Assembly: GCA_035526665.1 (NCBI GenBank)
Contig: DATLBY010000163.1
Span: 1-29,689 of the forward strand
Reading direction: 5' to 3'
DNA: 29,689 nucleotides
From: DATLBY01 sp035526665
Lineage (GTDB): Bacteria > Acidobacteriota > Terriglobia > Bryobacterales > Bryobacteraceae
Shown here piece after piece: positions 14,564 through 22,821 of this stretch. The first letter of the stretch is position 1; every line of letters starts with the position of its first letter. The position numbers were made by a program, and so were the translations under genes. The notes under the pieces were generated by a model. The model did not search any database. It saw only the letters and a program-made list of their open reading frames with translations, and was not told the DNA's origin.

Positions 14564-15643
14564 ATGCGTGCCTGGAACCGGGCGCGGCTGCTCTGGAGTT
14601 ATCTTCGGCGTACTCCTAAACTGAGCGGCTTGCCCGTCGAGTTCATTGTCGAGACCACCGCCAAGTGCAACTTGTACTGCCCGATGTGTCCCCGCGAGAC
14701 ACATAAGCAGCCGAAAGAGGACATGACGGATGCGATTTTCCAGCGCCTGGTTCAGGATTCGGGCCGATCCGCCGAACACATGATGCTCATTGGGCTGGGC
14801 GAGCCGTTTCTGGATAAGAAAATCTTCGATCGCATCGAATACTGCGATACGCATCAGATCTCCACGCTGCTTTCTACCAATGGGACGCTGCTCGATGAAA
14901 AGGCCGCGGACCGGCTGCTGCGCTCGCCTCTCGAGCACGTAACATTGAGCTTTGACGGCTCCACCAAGGAGTCCTTCGAATACTACCGGAAAGGCGCGCG
15001 ATTCGAACAGGTGCGGGACAATTTCATACGGTTCGCCCGTATGAAAAAGGAGCGTGGGGCCAAGGTTCAGGTCGTCGTTCAGATGGTCCGGATGGAGCGC
15101 AATACCAATGAAGTCGACGACTTTGTCCGTTTCTGGAGCGCTGTTCCAGGTGTCGATCAGGTGCGTGTAAAGGCCGATGAGACGAATCTGATGCGGCCCG
15201 ACTCCGGACATGCCGCCGAGGACTGGAAGCATCCTTGCCACTACCTTTGGCGAGGACCCATGTACGTCAAACACAACGGTGATGTGTATCCGTGCTGCCA
15301 AAGTTATATGCTGGATGGCGCGCCTGTCGGGCGCATCGGCGAGCAGCCGCTTGGAAGCATCTGGAATTCGGAAGCGATGCAGCGGATGCGGCGTCTCCAT
15401 GCGGTAGGCCGTGCCGGAGAGATTGATATATGCTCCCGCTGCTGCACGACCATTCCGCATCCGGTGCTTGTAGCTGGCAGCCTGTTGCTGCACGGCCGTA
15501 CCGTCCGCAACCTACTTCCATTTATCGAGAGACTCACGTATCTGTCCAAACTTCCCGGGCGTCTGCTTCGACCGCCACGGCCGCCCTCCCCGCAACCGGT
15601 TAGCGAGTTGGTTCAGATCGAAACGCACCAATCGATGGATTAA
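14564..15643 (+). CDS. Radical SAM protein with SPASM-type C-terminal cluster region
   Basis: This 359-residue protein has the radical SAM signature CNLYCPMC (C35, C39, C42), preceded by EFIVETTAK, as in many SPASM enzymes. GLGEPFL (77-83) is the 'GGE' S-adenosylmethionine loop. A C-terminal cysteine set (C225, C244, C245, C290, C293, C294), with NGDVYPCCQS, G.IGEQPLGSIWNSEAM and CSRCC, matches a SPASM/twitch auxiliary Fe-S domain. The last ~60 residues are basic and Pro-rich. Such enzymes modify peptides or small molecules, or mature other enzymes; no precursor peptide gene is visible nearby. Surrounding glycosyltransferases suggest a possible role in surface polysaccharide or tailoring, but this is only context. 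It converges on the GT fusion gene with 3 bases between stops. Confidence 0.87.
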   Translation: MRAWNRARLLWSYLRRTPKLSGLPVEFIVETTAKCNLYCPMCPRETHKQPKEDMTDAIFQRLVQDSGRSAEHMMLIGLGEPFLDKKIFDRIEYCDTHQISTLLSTNGTLLDEKAADRLLRSPLEHVTLSFDGSTKESFEYYRKGARFEQVRDNFIRFARMKKERGAKVQVVVQMVRMERNTNEVDDFVRFWSAVPGVDQVRVKADETNLMRPDSGHAAEDWKHPCHYLWRGPMYVKHNGDVYPCCQSYMLDGAPVGRIGEQPLGSIWNSEAMQRMRRLHAVGRAGEIDICSRCCTTIPHPVLVAGSLLLHGRTVRNLLPFIERLTYLSKLPGRLLRPPRPPSPQPVSELVQIETHQSMD

Positions 15644-15646
15644 AAA

Positions 15647-18202
15647 TCACTCGGTGAGCCGGCGGTATAGATCGGATTGGATGCGCGCGAGGGCGTCCCA
15701 GCCGTAGCGTTCCTCCGCCGACCGGCGCGCCTGCGTTTCCAGATTGCGCCGTTTGTCTGGATTGCTGAGCAGTTGCTCGATTGCTTGCGCCATGGCAGCG
15801 CCGGATTCGGCGAGTTCCACATCCTCACCCGGGCGTACCGAAAGGCCGTTCACGCCGCCAGGAGTGCTGACGATGGCCTTTCCCATAGCCATCGCCTCGA
15901 GTATTTTGATGTTGGTGCCGGCCGACGCGAGCAGCGGCGCTATTACGACGGTCGCACGGCGGTAAGCGGGCCGCACGTCTGCCACAAAACCTTCGAGTTC
16001 GATGCCCGGCTGCCGCAGGTTCAGATTTGCCGCATAGTCCTGGTGACGGGCTCCCGCGATGATATGCAAAACTGATGCGTGCTCCCGCAGGGAGGGCCAG
16101 ACTTCGCGCAGGAAGAAGTCTACCGCAAGCACGTTCGGCAGGTGCGCGAACGATCCGATGAACAACAGTCGCGCCGCTTCGGGCTTCGGCCCGGACGGCT
16201 GGAACCGGACCAGGTCCACTCCATTGGGAATTGCGATACATTCGCGCGCGCCGGTCACCCTTTGGCGGTCCTTGTCAGACATGGTGACCACGGCGTCCAC
16301 CGAGCGCCAGGCCGCGGTCTCGAACGTCTGCCAGCGCTTCAGTTGGTACTCAGTTTCCCAATCGGGATCATGTTGATAGAACTGCTCATACAGATCGAGG
16401 GTGATGTCGTGCTCCACCAGGACCGTTTTGGCAGGAGCACCGTCCACCGCGTATTGCGCCATTTGCGTGAACTCATATTGCACAATCGCCGGCCGCCATT
16501 TCCTTACCGTCTGGCGGACCACCTCGTGCATCGACGGGGAATCGAACTCTTCCACCACATCTGGCCGCGTACTCACGAATCCCGTGTGCGTTCCTACCCG
16601 GCGTACCTCCACCACCTCCGTGCAGATGTCCAGGATTTCCTGGGGAGGCGTGTGTAATTCATCCACGAACGTGATCAGTACCAGGGCATACTCAAGCGCC
16701 GCTCGCCGCATCAGGTTATACATTCGAACAGCGCCGCCATGCGATAGAGGAAAAGGCACATAGGGGCTAACTACCAGGACCACTGGCCGGTCGCTCCGGG
16801 CGCTGCCCGGAAAGTTCGCCACCGAGCCATTGCAAAGCGCCAGGATTGCCTGGTCCTCAATCACGGCTGCGAGGGGACGCTCAATCTGCAGCGGCGCGGA
16901 CCATGGAACAAACGTGGATCGGGCACACGCCTCTCGCCAGAGTCTCTTGAATAGGCGCGGCGACCGAATGCAGCGCACCAGAAATCGAAAGAAGTTGACC
17001 TCGAGCACCCGGTCGAGTTCTTCCCGGGAGTAATAGCGTGACGTAGTGGCTCGATGCTGGTGGGTGACCTGGGCACGGGCGATAAACACCGTAGGCCAGC
17101 CTAGCTGCCACGCACGAAAGCCAAGATCGAGGTCCTCCACATAAGCGGGAGCGTATATTTCGCCGGCTCCGTCTAGAGCTTTCAACTTGCGGGATTCATA
17201 AAGTGAGCAGCCGCCGCTGCCGTAAAGGACGGGAGTTTGATCCTCACCCTCCAGCGGCAGTTCGCAGGTTACCGGGAAGTCCGGTCCTTCGCGGCTGACG
17301 GCCTTTCCTGTCTCTTCGCGCCGCCGCCCGGGCGGCAGGAAGATTTGTGCGGTGGCGCAAAACAGATCAGGGAGTGTTGCAAATGCTGCCTGCAGAGGCG
17401 CAAAGAAGCCAGGATGCAGCACCATGTCATTATTCAACAGCAGGACATGCGAAAATCGCGCTCGCCGGATTCCACGATTGACAGCTTTTGCAAAGGACAG
17501 AGGCTCCTTACTGTGCTCCAGGACAGCTCCCGTGAGTAGCGTGGACGTTCCGTCAGAGGATCCGTTATCCACGATAATGACTTCGGAAGGAATTCCCGCC
17601 AGTTCGCGATCTAGCGACGGGAGTAGCCTTTCCAGCAACTCGCGTCCGTTGCGGGAGGGAATTACTACCGAAATTCCAGGTGGCGGCTCTTGGGCGGGCA
17701 CGTGGACAGCGCGCGCAGGCAACAATCGTGTGAGCGTGATCGCGACGTAGCCCGCGGCAACGGCTGCCCGCTCTGACAGGGATCGCCGGCCAGCCCGGCG
17801 CTGTGACCTAATGAAGTTTTTTGCCCGCCAGTTGAAATGGCCGATCACGTTGCCGATAGAGGCCGGCCGCAGCATGAAATGATCGAGATTCTCGTTGTAG
17901 AAGAGCGTCCGCAAAGGCGCCAGGCGGAAGGCGACCCAGCGCATCTTCCAGAAGGGCATCCGCGGCTGGAGAATGACTGCCGCCAGTTGGACGTGCTTGT
18001 CGCGCAGTACCCAGCGGCAGTACGCTTCGTTGTCCTGAAGATTCCGGCCTACACGGTAGCGAATCCATTGGCCTGTCACCGGGGGATACTCCGAGACGAC
18101 ATAGAGCGGCAACTCTGGACCGATTGCGCTAAACCGCTCCAGAAAAGAAGGGATAATCTCTTCGGAGCCAGATGCGAACGCTACTTTGACGGCTTGGCGC
18201 AC
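15647..18202 (-). CDS. Two-domain glycosyltransferase (GT2 + GT4 fusion)
   Basis: From the GTG at 18202 this encodes 851 residues. Residues 1-170 are an unassigned N-terminal region (KVAFASGSEE, LYVVSEYPP). Residues ~175-400 are a GT-A family 2 domain: ISVVIPSRNG, EVIIVDNGSSDGTS, LLLNNDMVLHPGFF (the DxD-like NND) and YVEDLDLGFR. Residues ~473-851 are a GT-B family 4 domain: SPYVPFPLSHGGAVRMYNLM, IPNGVDL, LLFIGSFAHLPN and SAGTNIKILEAMAMGKAIVS. Two catalytic domains on one chain usually add successive sugars to a surface polysaccharide or lipid-linked acceptor in the cytoplasm. A GTG at 18262 in the same frame would overlap the upstream gene by 52 bases. The start at 18202, 8 bases after that gene's stop, is more likely. 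Probably one operon with the alpha/alpha-toroid gene. Confidence 0.87.
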   Translation of the reverse strand: MRQAVKVAFASGSEEIIPSFLERFSAIGPELPLYVVSEYPPVTGQWIRYRVGRNLQDNEAYCRWVLRDKHVQLAAVILQPRMPFWKMRWVAFRLAPLRTLFYNENLDHFMLRPASIGNVIGHFNWRAKNFIRSQRRAGRRSLSERAAVAAGYVAITLTRLLPARAVHVPAQEPPPGISVVIPSRNGRELLERLLPSLDRELAGIPSEVIIVDNGSSDGTSTLLTGAVLEHSKEPLSFAKAVNRGIRRARFSHVLLLNNDMVLHPGFFAPLQAAFATLPDLFCATAQIFLPPGRRREETGKAVSREGPDFPVTCELPLEGEDQTPVLYGSGGCSLYESRKLKALDGAGEIYAPAYVEDLDLGFRAWQLGWPTVFIARAQVTHQHRATTSRYYSREELDRVLEVNFFRFLVRCIRSPRLFKRLWREACARSTFVPWSAPLQIERPLAAVIEDQAILALCNGSVANFPGSARSDRPVVLVVSPYVPFPLSHGGAVRMYNLMRRAALEYALVLITFVDELHTPPQEILDICTEVVEVRRVGTHTGFVSTRPDVVEEFDSPSMHEVVRQTVRKWRPAIVQYEFTQMAQYAVDGAPAKTVLVEHDITLDLYEQFYQHDPDWETEYQLKRWQTFETAAWRSVDAVVTMSDKDRQRVTGARECIAIPNGVDLVRFQPSGPKPEAARLLFIGSFAHLPNVLAVDFFLREVWPSLREHASVLHIIAGARHQDYAANLNLRQPGIELEGFVADVRPAYRRATVVIAPLLASAGTNIKILEAMAMGKAIVSTPGGVNGLSVRPGEDVELAESGAAMAQAIEQLLSNPDKRRNLETQARRSAEERYGWDALARIQSDLYRRLTE

Positions 18203-18210
18203 CGGGGGAC

Positions 18211-19308
18211 TTAGATTAAAATCTGGCGGTCGATGGGCTGGCCGGAGCGGTATTGCGCCCACAGGTCCAGCGCCTGAGCGCAGAACGCGGTCGACACCGG
18301 GTTGGCGAAGGGCAAAAGCGCGCCCTGCCGCTGTCCAAAACAGTATCCGCCGGCGAGGCGCTGCTCAGCGCCGGTGTACTGAAAACTCTCGATGTTGGCC
18401 GCCTCTTCCGCGGCATCGTTCGTGTTCAGGGGAATACCCGCAAGCTGCGCCGCGAACAGCCGTAGTCGCAGAAGCTGAGCATACACATCCGATCGGACGA
18501 AGATAGGAGCAATCTCTCGCAGGTAGCCGGAGACCCGCTGAATTCCCTCTGCAAGCACCCGCCGGCATTCGGTCCGATCCGCCGCAGGCAGCACTCCTTC
18601 CAGAAAATAGGCGTACGCGTGCAAGCGATCCATTGTCTTTTCAGGACCTTCCATGGCAGGCAGAAAAATATCCTTGACGGCAATCGACTGCTGAAGCGCC
18701 GCCTCGTACCAATCCAGGAACTGCTGCTCTCCGGTGGCGTCAAAAAGATCCCGCCAAGCCATCGCCGATTTGAGTTGATAGCATCCCGGCTGCCGCGACC
18801 ATTGCGATGTACGGTCCACCGGATGTTTTTCGGGAAGAGTCAGGATTGGATGGAACAACTCTTCACTAGCAAAATCGTGCTGCATGGAGAGGCCGGCGGA
18901 CCGTGCGATTGTCAGAAAGTCGGTATCGCCCGTGGCGCGCCAAAGATGCACTAATCCGCGAACGATAATTCCGCAATCGAAAAAATACGTGTAGCGCTGC
19001 CGCAGATCGGCAGCATGTTCAAAGGGAAAGCTCTGTAGTTCGGTATCCCAGGCGTCGCGTATCAGAAACCGGCCCGCGCGATCCGCGGCATCCAGGTAGG
19101 ATGGCTCTCCGAGCCGCTCGCGAAAATAAAGCAGGGCACTCACCGCGTAGCCGGTGATTTCCGTCGAGATTCGGGCATTCCGGCCTTTATCTACTTGAAA
19201 ATAGCGTGCAACGCCGCCGGTTTCTTCCTGGATGCCGCTTTGCAGAAACCAGCAGCCGGCCCGGCTGGTGGAAGTTTTGACGTGTAGCAAAGTTTTCAAT
19301 TGTAGCAT
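18211..19308 (-). CDS. Predicted (alpha/alpha) toroid protein, possible glycan-active enzyme
   Basis: This 365-residue protein starts at ATG 19308. It is built from repeated helical hairpins with aromatic and acidic tips: GYAVSALLYFRERLGEPSYL, AADRAGRFLIRDAWD, FFDCGIIVRGLVHLWRATGD, QLKSAMAWRDLFDATGEQQF, LHAYAYFLEGVLPA and STAFCAQALDLWAQY. Regular spacing of about 50-60 residues is typical of six-hairpin glycosidase-like or terpene-cyclase-like barrels; the mix here favours the glycosidase type. No catalytic pair can be assigned with confidence. There is no signal peptide, so it is probably cytoplasmic. It sits 8 bases upstream of the GT fusion gene on the same strand, which suggests a role in the same glycan pathway. 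I do not recognise the exact family. Confidence 0.7.
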   Translation of the reverse strand: MLQLKTLLHVKTSTSRAGCWFLQSGIQEETGGVARYFQVDKGRNARISTEITGYAVSALLYFRERLGEPSYLDAADRAGRFLIRDAWDTELQSFPFEHAADLRQRYTYFFDCGIIVRGLVHLWRATGDTDFLTIARSAGLSMQHDFASEELFHPILTLPEKHPVDRTSQWSRQPGCYQLKSAMAWRDLFDATGEQQFLDWYEAALQQSIAVKDIFLPAMEGPEKTMDRLHAYAYFLEGVLPAADRTECRRVLAEGIQRVSGYLREIAPIFVRSDVYAQLLRLRLFAAQLAGIPLNTNDAAEEAANIESFQYTGAEQRLAGGYCFGQRQGALLPFANPVSTAFCAQALDLWAQYRSGQPIDRQILI

Positions 19309-19336
19309 CCACTATTCTGTGAGAACCTCAAAGTAG

Positions 19337-19972
19337 ATGCGCTACTGCTTCGGGATGTTCCTCACCTTGGCGGCATTCGGACAGCAATCGGCGCCGATTG
19401 GCATCCTGCGCGGAGACCTGGTTGGCATACAGAGTGAAAAAACTAGCGGTGAGCTGAGTGTCCGGAGCGCATCAGATCAGGTGTATACGTGCCGTTTTGA
19501 CGCCCATACTTATGTGGAGCGGGACAATCAGCGGTTTTCGATGGGCGGCCTACGGGCCGGTGATCGACTGGAAATTATTGCTGACCACAAAACCGGCACG
19601 GCGAACTGTTACGCGCGAACCGTTCACGTCCTAGAGAACACACCCGCGAACAAAAACCCCGGATACCGTGTCAATCTTCGTCCCTTCCGGAACACCATCG
19701 ACAATATTTTCCCTCGCGGCAACCTCCTGTTTGCCGGTGTTGTGCTTCGTATGAACCCTGAAATGATGGTTCTGCGCACCCGGCAAGATGGCGAAAAGAC
19801 GATTCTGCTGCGCCAGGACACCCGGTACCTCGACAGCGGATTGCCCTCTGTAATCAGCGCTCTTCCCGTGAATACGCGCGTTTCCGTGCGTGGAGGCCGC
19901 AATTTGGAGGATGAGCTGGAAGCCTACCAGGTAATCTGGGGCGTGATACCCGGACCCAGGTCCGGGCAGTAG
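19337..19972 (+). CDS. Secreted protein of unknown function with two small beta-domain units
   Basis: This 211-residue protein starts at ATG 19337 with a short signal peptide (MRYCFGMFLTLAAFGQQ). The mature part contains two segments of alternating hydrophobic residues ending in a 'G-x-x-V/L' turn. Unit one covers ~20-100 (GILRGDLVGI, GELSVRS, FDAHTYVERD, GLRAGDRLEII). Unit two covers ~128-205 (LLFAGVVLRM, MMVLRT, LRQDTRYLDSG, LPVNTRVSVRGG). This resembles small OB-like or DUF5666-type beta modules, but I cannot assign it firmly. It is divergent from the toroid gene and 107 bases upstream of the propeller gene. TATTCT at 19313-19318 is a weak -10 candidate. No ribosome site is clear. Confidence 0.72.
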   Translation: MRYCFGMFLTLAAFGQQSAPIGILRGDLVGIQSEKTSGELSVRSASDQVYTCRFDAHTYVERDNQRFSMGGLRAGDRLEIIADHKTGTANCYARTVHVLENTPANKNPGYRVNLRPFRNTIDNIFPRGNLLFAGVVLRMNPEMMVLRTRQDGEKTILLRQDTRYLDSGLPSVISALPVNTRVSVRGGRNLEDELEAYQVIWGVIPGPRSGQ

Positions 19973-20039
19973 ATACTTGTATTCCGTACAGTTAGACCTT
20001 CTCTGGAACCCCGGCGTCTTATGCTGCGTCGCTCTAGGT

Positions 20040-20048
20040 TGGTATACT
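20040..20048 (+). promoter_or_regulatory. Extended -10 promoter element before the propeller gene
   Basis: TGGTATACT matches the extended -10 form TGnTATAAT with one mismatch in the hexamer. It lies 31 bases before the ATG at 20080, inside the 107-base gap after the secreted hypothetical gene. Extended -10 promoters can work without a good -35, and none is seen here. It suggests that the propeller gene has its own promoter. Confidence 0.4.
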
Positions 20049-20079
20049 GAAACTTCATTCGTTTCCAACACCCTCACCC

Positions 20080-22809
20080 ATGAAGTATTGTGCCCTATTG
20101 CTGTTTAGCGCGGGACTTTGTTGTGCCGCAGAATTTACCACCGGACAGGCCGCCCGCCTGATCATCGGGCAGGAGAACTTTACCCGCCAGAAACCGGGCG
20201 CGGAGAGCAACCTGTTAGGCGGTGTTAGCGGTATTGCAATCGCCGGCGACAGGCTGTTTGTGGTGGATAGCAACCGGGTCCAGGCCAGTCCGCAGAACAA
20301 CCGTATATTGATTTTTAACGGCATCTCTTCGACGCTCCCGGCTCCGAAAGCGGTCATTCCAAGCGATTCGGGGCGCTGTCCTATTTGCGTGGGAAATGCC
20401 GATGCAGTAGTTGGGCAGCCCGACTTCACCTCCACGGGTATTTCATTGGGAGGATTGCTGTCGGAAAAGACGCTCCGGACGCCAACCGCTGTCGCGTCCG
20501 ACGGCAGGATTCTCGTCATAGCCGATACCGACAACAATCGTGTCCTGATCTGGAATTCTATACCCACCACAAACGGAGTGCCTGCCAATGTGGTGGTGGG
20601 GCAGCCCGATTTTAAAACAGCCACGCTGAATTTTGGCGGCGCCGGCAGCACCCCCAGCGCCAAGGGCTTACGTGGACCGCAGGGCGTGTGGCTGCAGAAT
20701 GGAAAGCTGTACGTCGCCGATACACAGAATCATCGCGTAGTGGTCTGGAATCAGGTCCCTACGGCCAACGGACAGCCGGCTGATCTCGTGCTCGGCCAGG
20801 CTAACTTTACTACTTTCGTGGAAGCGGATCTCGCGCGCGCTCCGGTGAATGCACGGGCAAATAACATGCTGAATCCGGTATCGGTCACCTCCGATGGGAC
20901 CCGGCTCTTCGTCACGGACCTGGGGCACAACCGGGTGCTGGTGTGGAATTCGATTCCCACGCAGAACCAGGCGGCGGCCGACATTGTGCTGGGCCAGCCG
21001 GAAGTGAACAGCACCGCGGATCTCAACTACGCAGCAGCGAACAATTCCAAATATCTCTGCCCCTCGAACGGTGTCGATGATAAGGGCGCCGCCAAGTATC
21101 CGGAGCGTTGTTCGGCCACTCTCGATTTTCCGCGATACGCCTTGTCGGATGGCAAACGCTTTTTTATCGCAGACGGCGGAAACGACCGCATTCTGGTGTA
21201 TAACTCTATCCCGACCCGCAGCGGCCAGCCGGCGGATGTGATTCTCGGCCAGCCCGACGATCTGACGGTACAGGGTGAGACCAACGTATCCGGAGCCGAT
21301 TCCGTGCGTACACCCATGTCCCTGGGATCGGACGGGACGAACCTGTTTGTCAGCGATCCATTCAATCGCCGCGTGCTGGTCTTCACGCCGGGAGATACGG
21401 CGCTCGCGAGCACGGGTGTTCGCAATTCGGCCAGTCAGGAGATCTTTGCCGTTGGAGCCGTCTCGTTCTCGGGAACGCTGAAGGAAGGTGACGAGGCGAC
21501 CATCAAAATTGCCGATAAATCGTATACGTACAAAGTTGTGAAAGACGATTCGATCGCCAGAATCATCACGGCGATGGTGGGGCTGATCAATGCCGACTCG
21601 GGCAACGGCCTGGTGTTCGCCATACCCAATATCAATTTTAGCTCCATCCTGCTGACTTCCCGGGTAGGCGGCGAGGCCGGCAACACTGTTGCGCTCGCGG
21701 TGTCTACATCGACGGGCGCTGTCATTACCCTCTCGTCCAGTGGAGCCTTTTTGGCAGGCGGGCAAAATGCCGCTAAAATCGCCCCCGGCACATTGGTGAC
21801 TCTTCTAGGTACTAATTTTACGTCCCAGACTGCGGCTGCTTCCGCCAGCGAGGATCGATTGCCCAAGACGCTGGGCGGAGTGCAGGTCTACTTCGACGGC
21901 ATTCGGGCTCCGCTGTTGTTCGTTTCCCCAACGCAAATTAACGCACAAATCCCGTTTGAGATCTACGACGCGAATAGCGTGAGCGCCTACGTACGATCGG
22001 GGGCTCCGGATGGCTCGGTCAGCATCACCACTGCCGTTGCGGTGCCGGTCGTCCAACAGAATCCAGGGATTTTCGCCGAGCCGGGCACCGATCCGCGGCG
22101 CGCCATCGCATTTCACGGGAGCAGCTTCGCCACGGGTACAATCTCCGTCGACGGTGGAATTAAGGCAGGCGACGTGGCCACAGTCACGATTGCCGATCGC
22201 AGTTACAGCTACACGATTACGGCGGAAGACAATCTGGCTTCCGTGCGTGACCGCCTGATTGCCGCAATCAATGACGATCCGGACGTCACAGCCTTTCCGG
22301 CCGGCATTTTCACCCGCATCCGGCTTCGTTCAAAAGTGGCAGGCAAGAATTCAGAAGGGTTGGCCTACTCTGCCAAGACCAACGATTCTTCTTCGCTGAT
22401 TCTCACGGCACTCTCGAATGCGCTCTGCTGTGCCAACACAGCCGGCGCCCGAATCACCGATGAGAATCCGGCGGTCCCCGGTGAGACGATTATCGTTTAC
22501 GCGACCGGACTGGGTCTGGTGCAGCCTGACGAGGCGAAATTCTCGGCCGAAACCGGCCGCAAATACTTCGGGCCCGAGTTGAACTACCCGAACACGCCAG
22601 TCGACGATTCCCTGGCCGGAGGCAAAACGGCCAACGTCTTAGCCGCCGGACTCAAGCCTGGCTCGGTTGGAGTCTACGAATTACAACTCCAGCTCAATAC
22701 GGATATTCCGACGAATCCATTGACGCAGTTGACTATCGCGCAGGATGTCTTCGTCAGTAATATCGTGACCTTTCCTGTGTTCAATGCGAACGCCGAGGTA
22801 GCTCCCTAG
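20080..22809 (+). CDS. Secreted NHL-type beta-propeller with TIGR03437 C-terminal module
   Basis: This 909-residue exported protein has a signal peptide at 1-17. Residues ~48-440 hold about six repeats of the form ADTxNNRVLIWNSIPT...NGxPADxVLGQPDF (around 148-177, 211-241, 278-307 and 363-393, plus less regular first and last units), a beta-propeller of NHL type. Residues ~565-665 and ~790-900 carry the TIGR03437 module found in Solibacter relatives: APGTLVTLLGTNF, LPKTLGGVQVYFDG, APLLFVSPTQINAQIPFE, QQNPGIF, AVPGETIIVYATGLG and GLKPGSVGVYELQLQL. Two ~100-residue copies of another domain are added: 459-560, between propeller and module, and 683-785, inside the module. Function is unknown; extracellular binding or adhesion is a reasonable guess. 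The ATG has no clear ribosome site. Confidence 0.88.
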   Translation: MKYCALLLFSAGLCCAAEFTTGQAARLIIGQENFTRQKPGAESNLLGGVSGIAIAGDRLFVVDSNRVQASPQNNRILIFNGISSTLPAPKAVIPSDSGRCPICVGNADAVVGQPDFTSTGISLGGLLSEKTLRTPTAVASDGRILVIADTDNNRVLIWNSIPTTNGVPANVVVGQPDFKTATLNFGGAGSTPSAKGLRGPQGVWLQNGKLYVADTQNHRVVVWNQVPTANGQPADLVLGQANFTTFVEADLARAPVNARANNMLNPVSVTSDGTRLFVTDLGHNRVLVWNSIPTQNQAAADIVLGQPEVNSTADLNYAAANNSKYLCPSNGVDDKGAAKYPERCSATLDFPRYALSDGKRFFIADGGNDRILVYNSIPTRSGQPADVILGQPDDLTVQGETNVSGADSVRTPMSLGSDGTNLFVSDPFNRRVLVFTPGDTALASTGVRNSASQEIFAVGAVSFSGTLKEGDEATIKIADKSYTYKVVKDDSIARIITAMVGLINADSGNGLVFAIPNINFSSILLTSRVGGEAGNTVALAVSTSTGAVITLSSSGAFLAGGQNAAKIAPGTLVTLLGTNFTSQTAAASASEDRLPKTLGGVQVYFDGIRAPLLFVSPTQINAQIPFEIYDANSVSAYVRSGAPDGSVSITTAVAVPVVQQNPGIFAEPGTDPRRAIAFHGSSFATGTISVDGGIKAGDVATVTIADRSYSYTITAEDNLASVRDRLIAAINDDPDVTAFPAGIFTRIRLRSKVAGKNSEGLAYSAKTNDSSSLILTALSNALCCANTAGARITDENPAVPGETIIVYATGLGLVQPDEAKFSAETGRKYFGPELNYPNTPVDDSLAGGKTANVLAAGLKPGSVGVYELQLQLNTDIPTNPLTQLTIAQDVFVSNIVTFPVFNANAEVAP
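21454..21759 (+). repeat. Intragenic duplicated domain, copy 1 (between propeller and TIGR03437)
   Basis: It encodes residues 459-560 of the secreted propeller protein. The core is KEGDEATIKIADKSYTYKV, followed by a helix-rich DDSIARIITAMVGLIN and then SSILLTSRVGGEAGN. This matches copy 2 at protein level in order and spacing (GD-AT-I-IAD-SY-Y...D.S/LA...IN). Similar 'GDxATVTI...SYSYT...aIN' modules occur in bacterial surface and tail-like proteins. Confidence 0.7.
22126..22434 (+). repeat. Intragenic duplicated domain, copy 2 (inserted inside TIGR03437)
   Basis: It encodes residues 683-785 of the same protein. The core is KAGDVATVTIADRSYSYTI, then EDNLASVRDRLIAAIN and TRIRLRSKVAGKNSEG. It lies between the PGIF segment and the PGETIIVYATGLG segment of the TIGR03437 module, which are normally separated by a much shorter loop. 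It ends with a Cys pair (ALCCAN) that copy 1 lacks. Confidence 0.7.
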
Positions 22810-22821
22810 GCGTTCGGCCGT

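Noticed and set aside
20668..21765. 365-codon open frame on the minus strand
   Set aside because: It is antisense to the propeller gene, rich in Arg/His/Gly, with no recognisable motif. It is a product of GC-rich codon use on the other strand.
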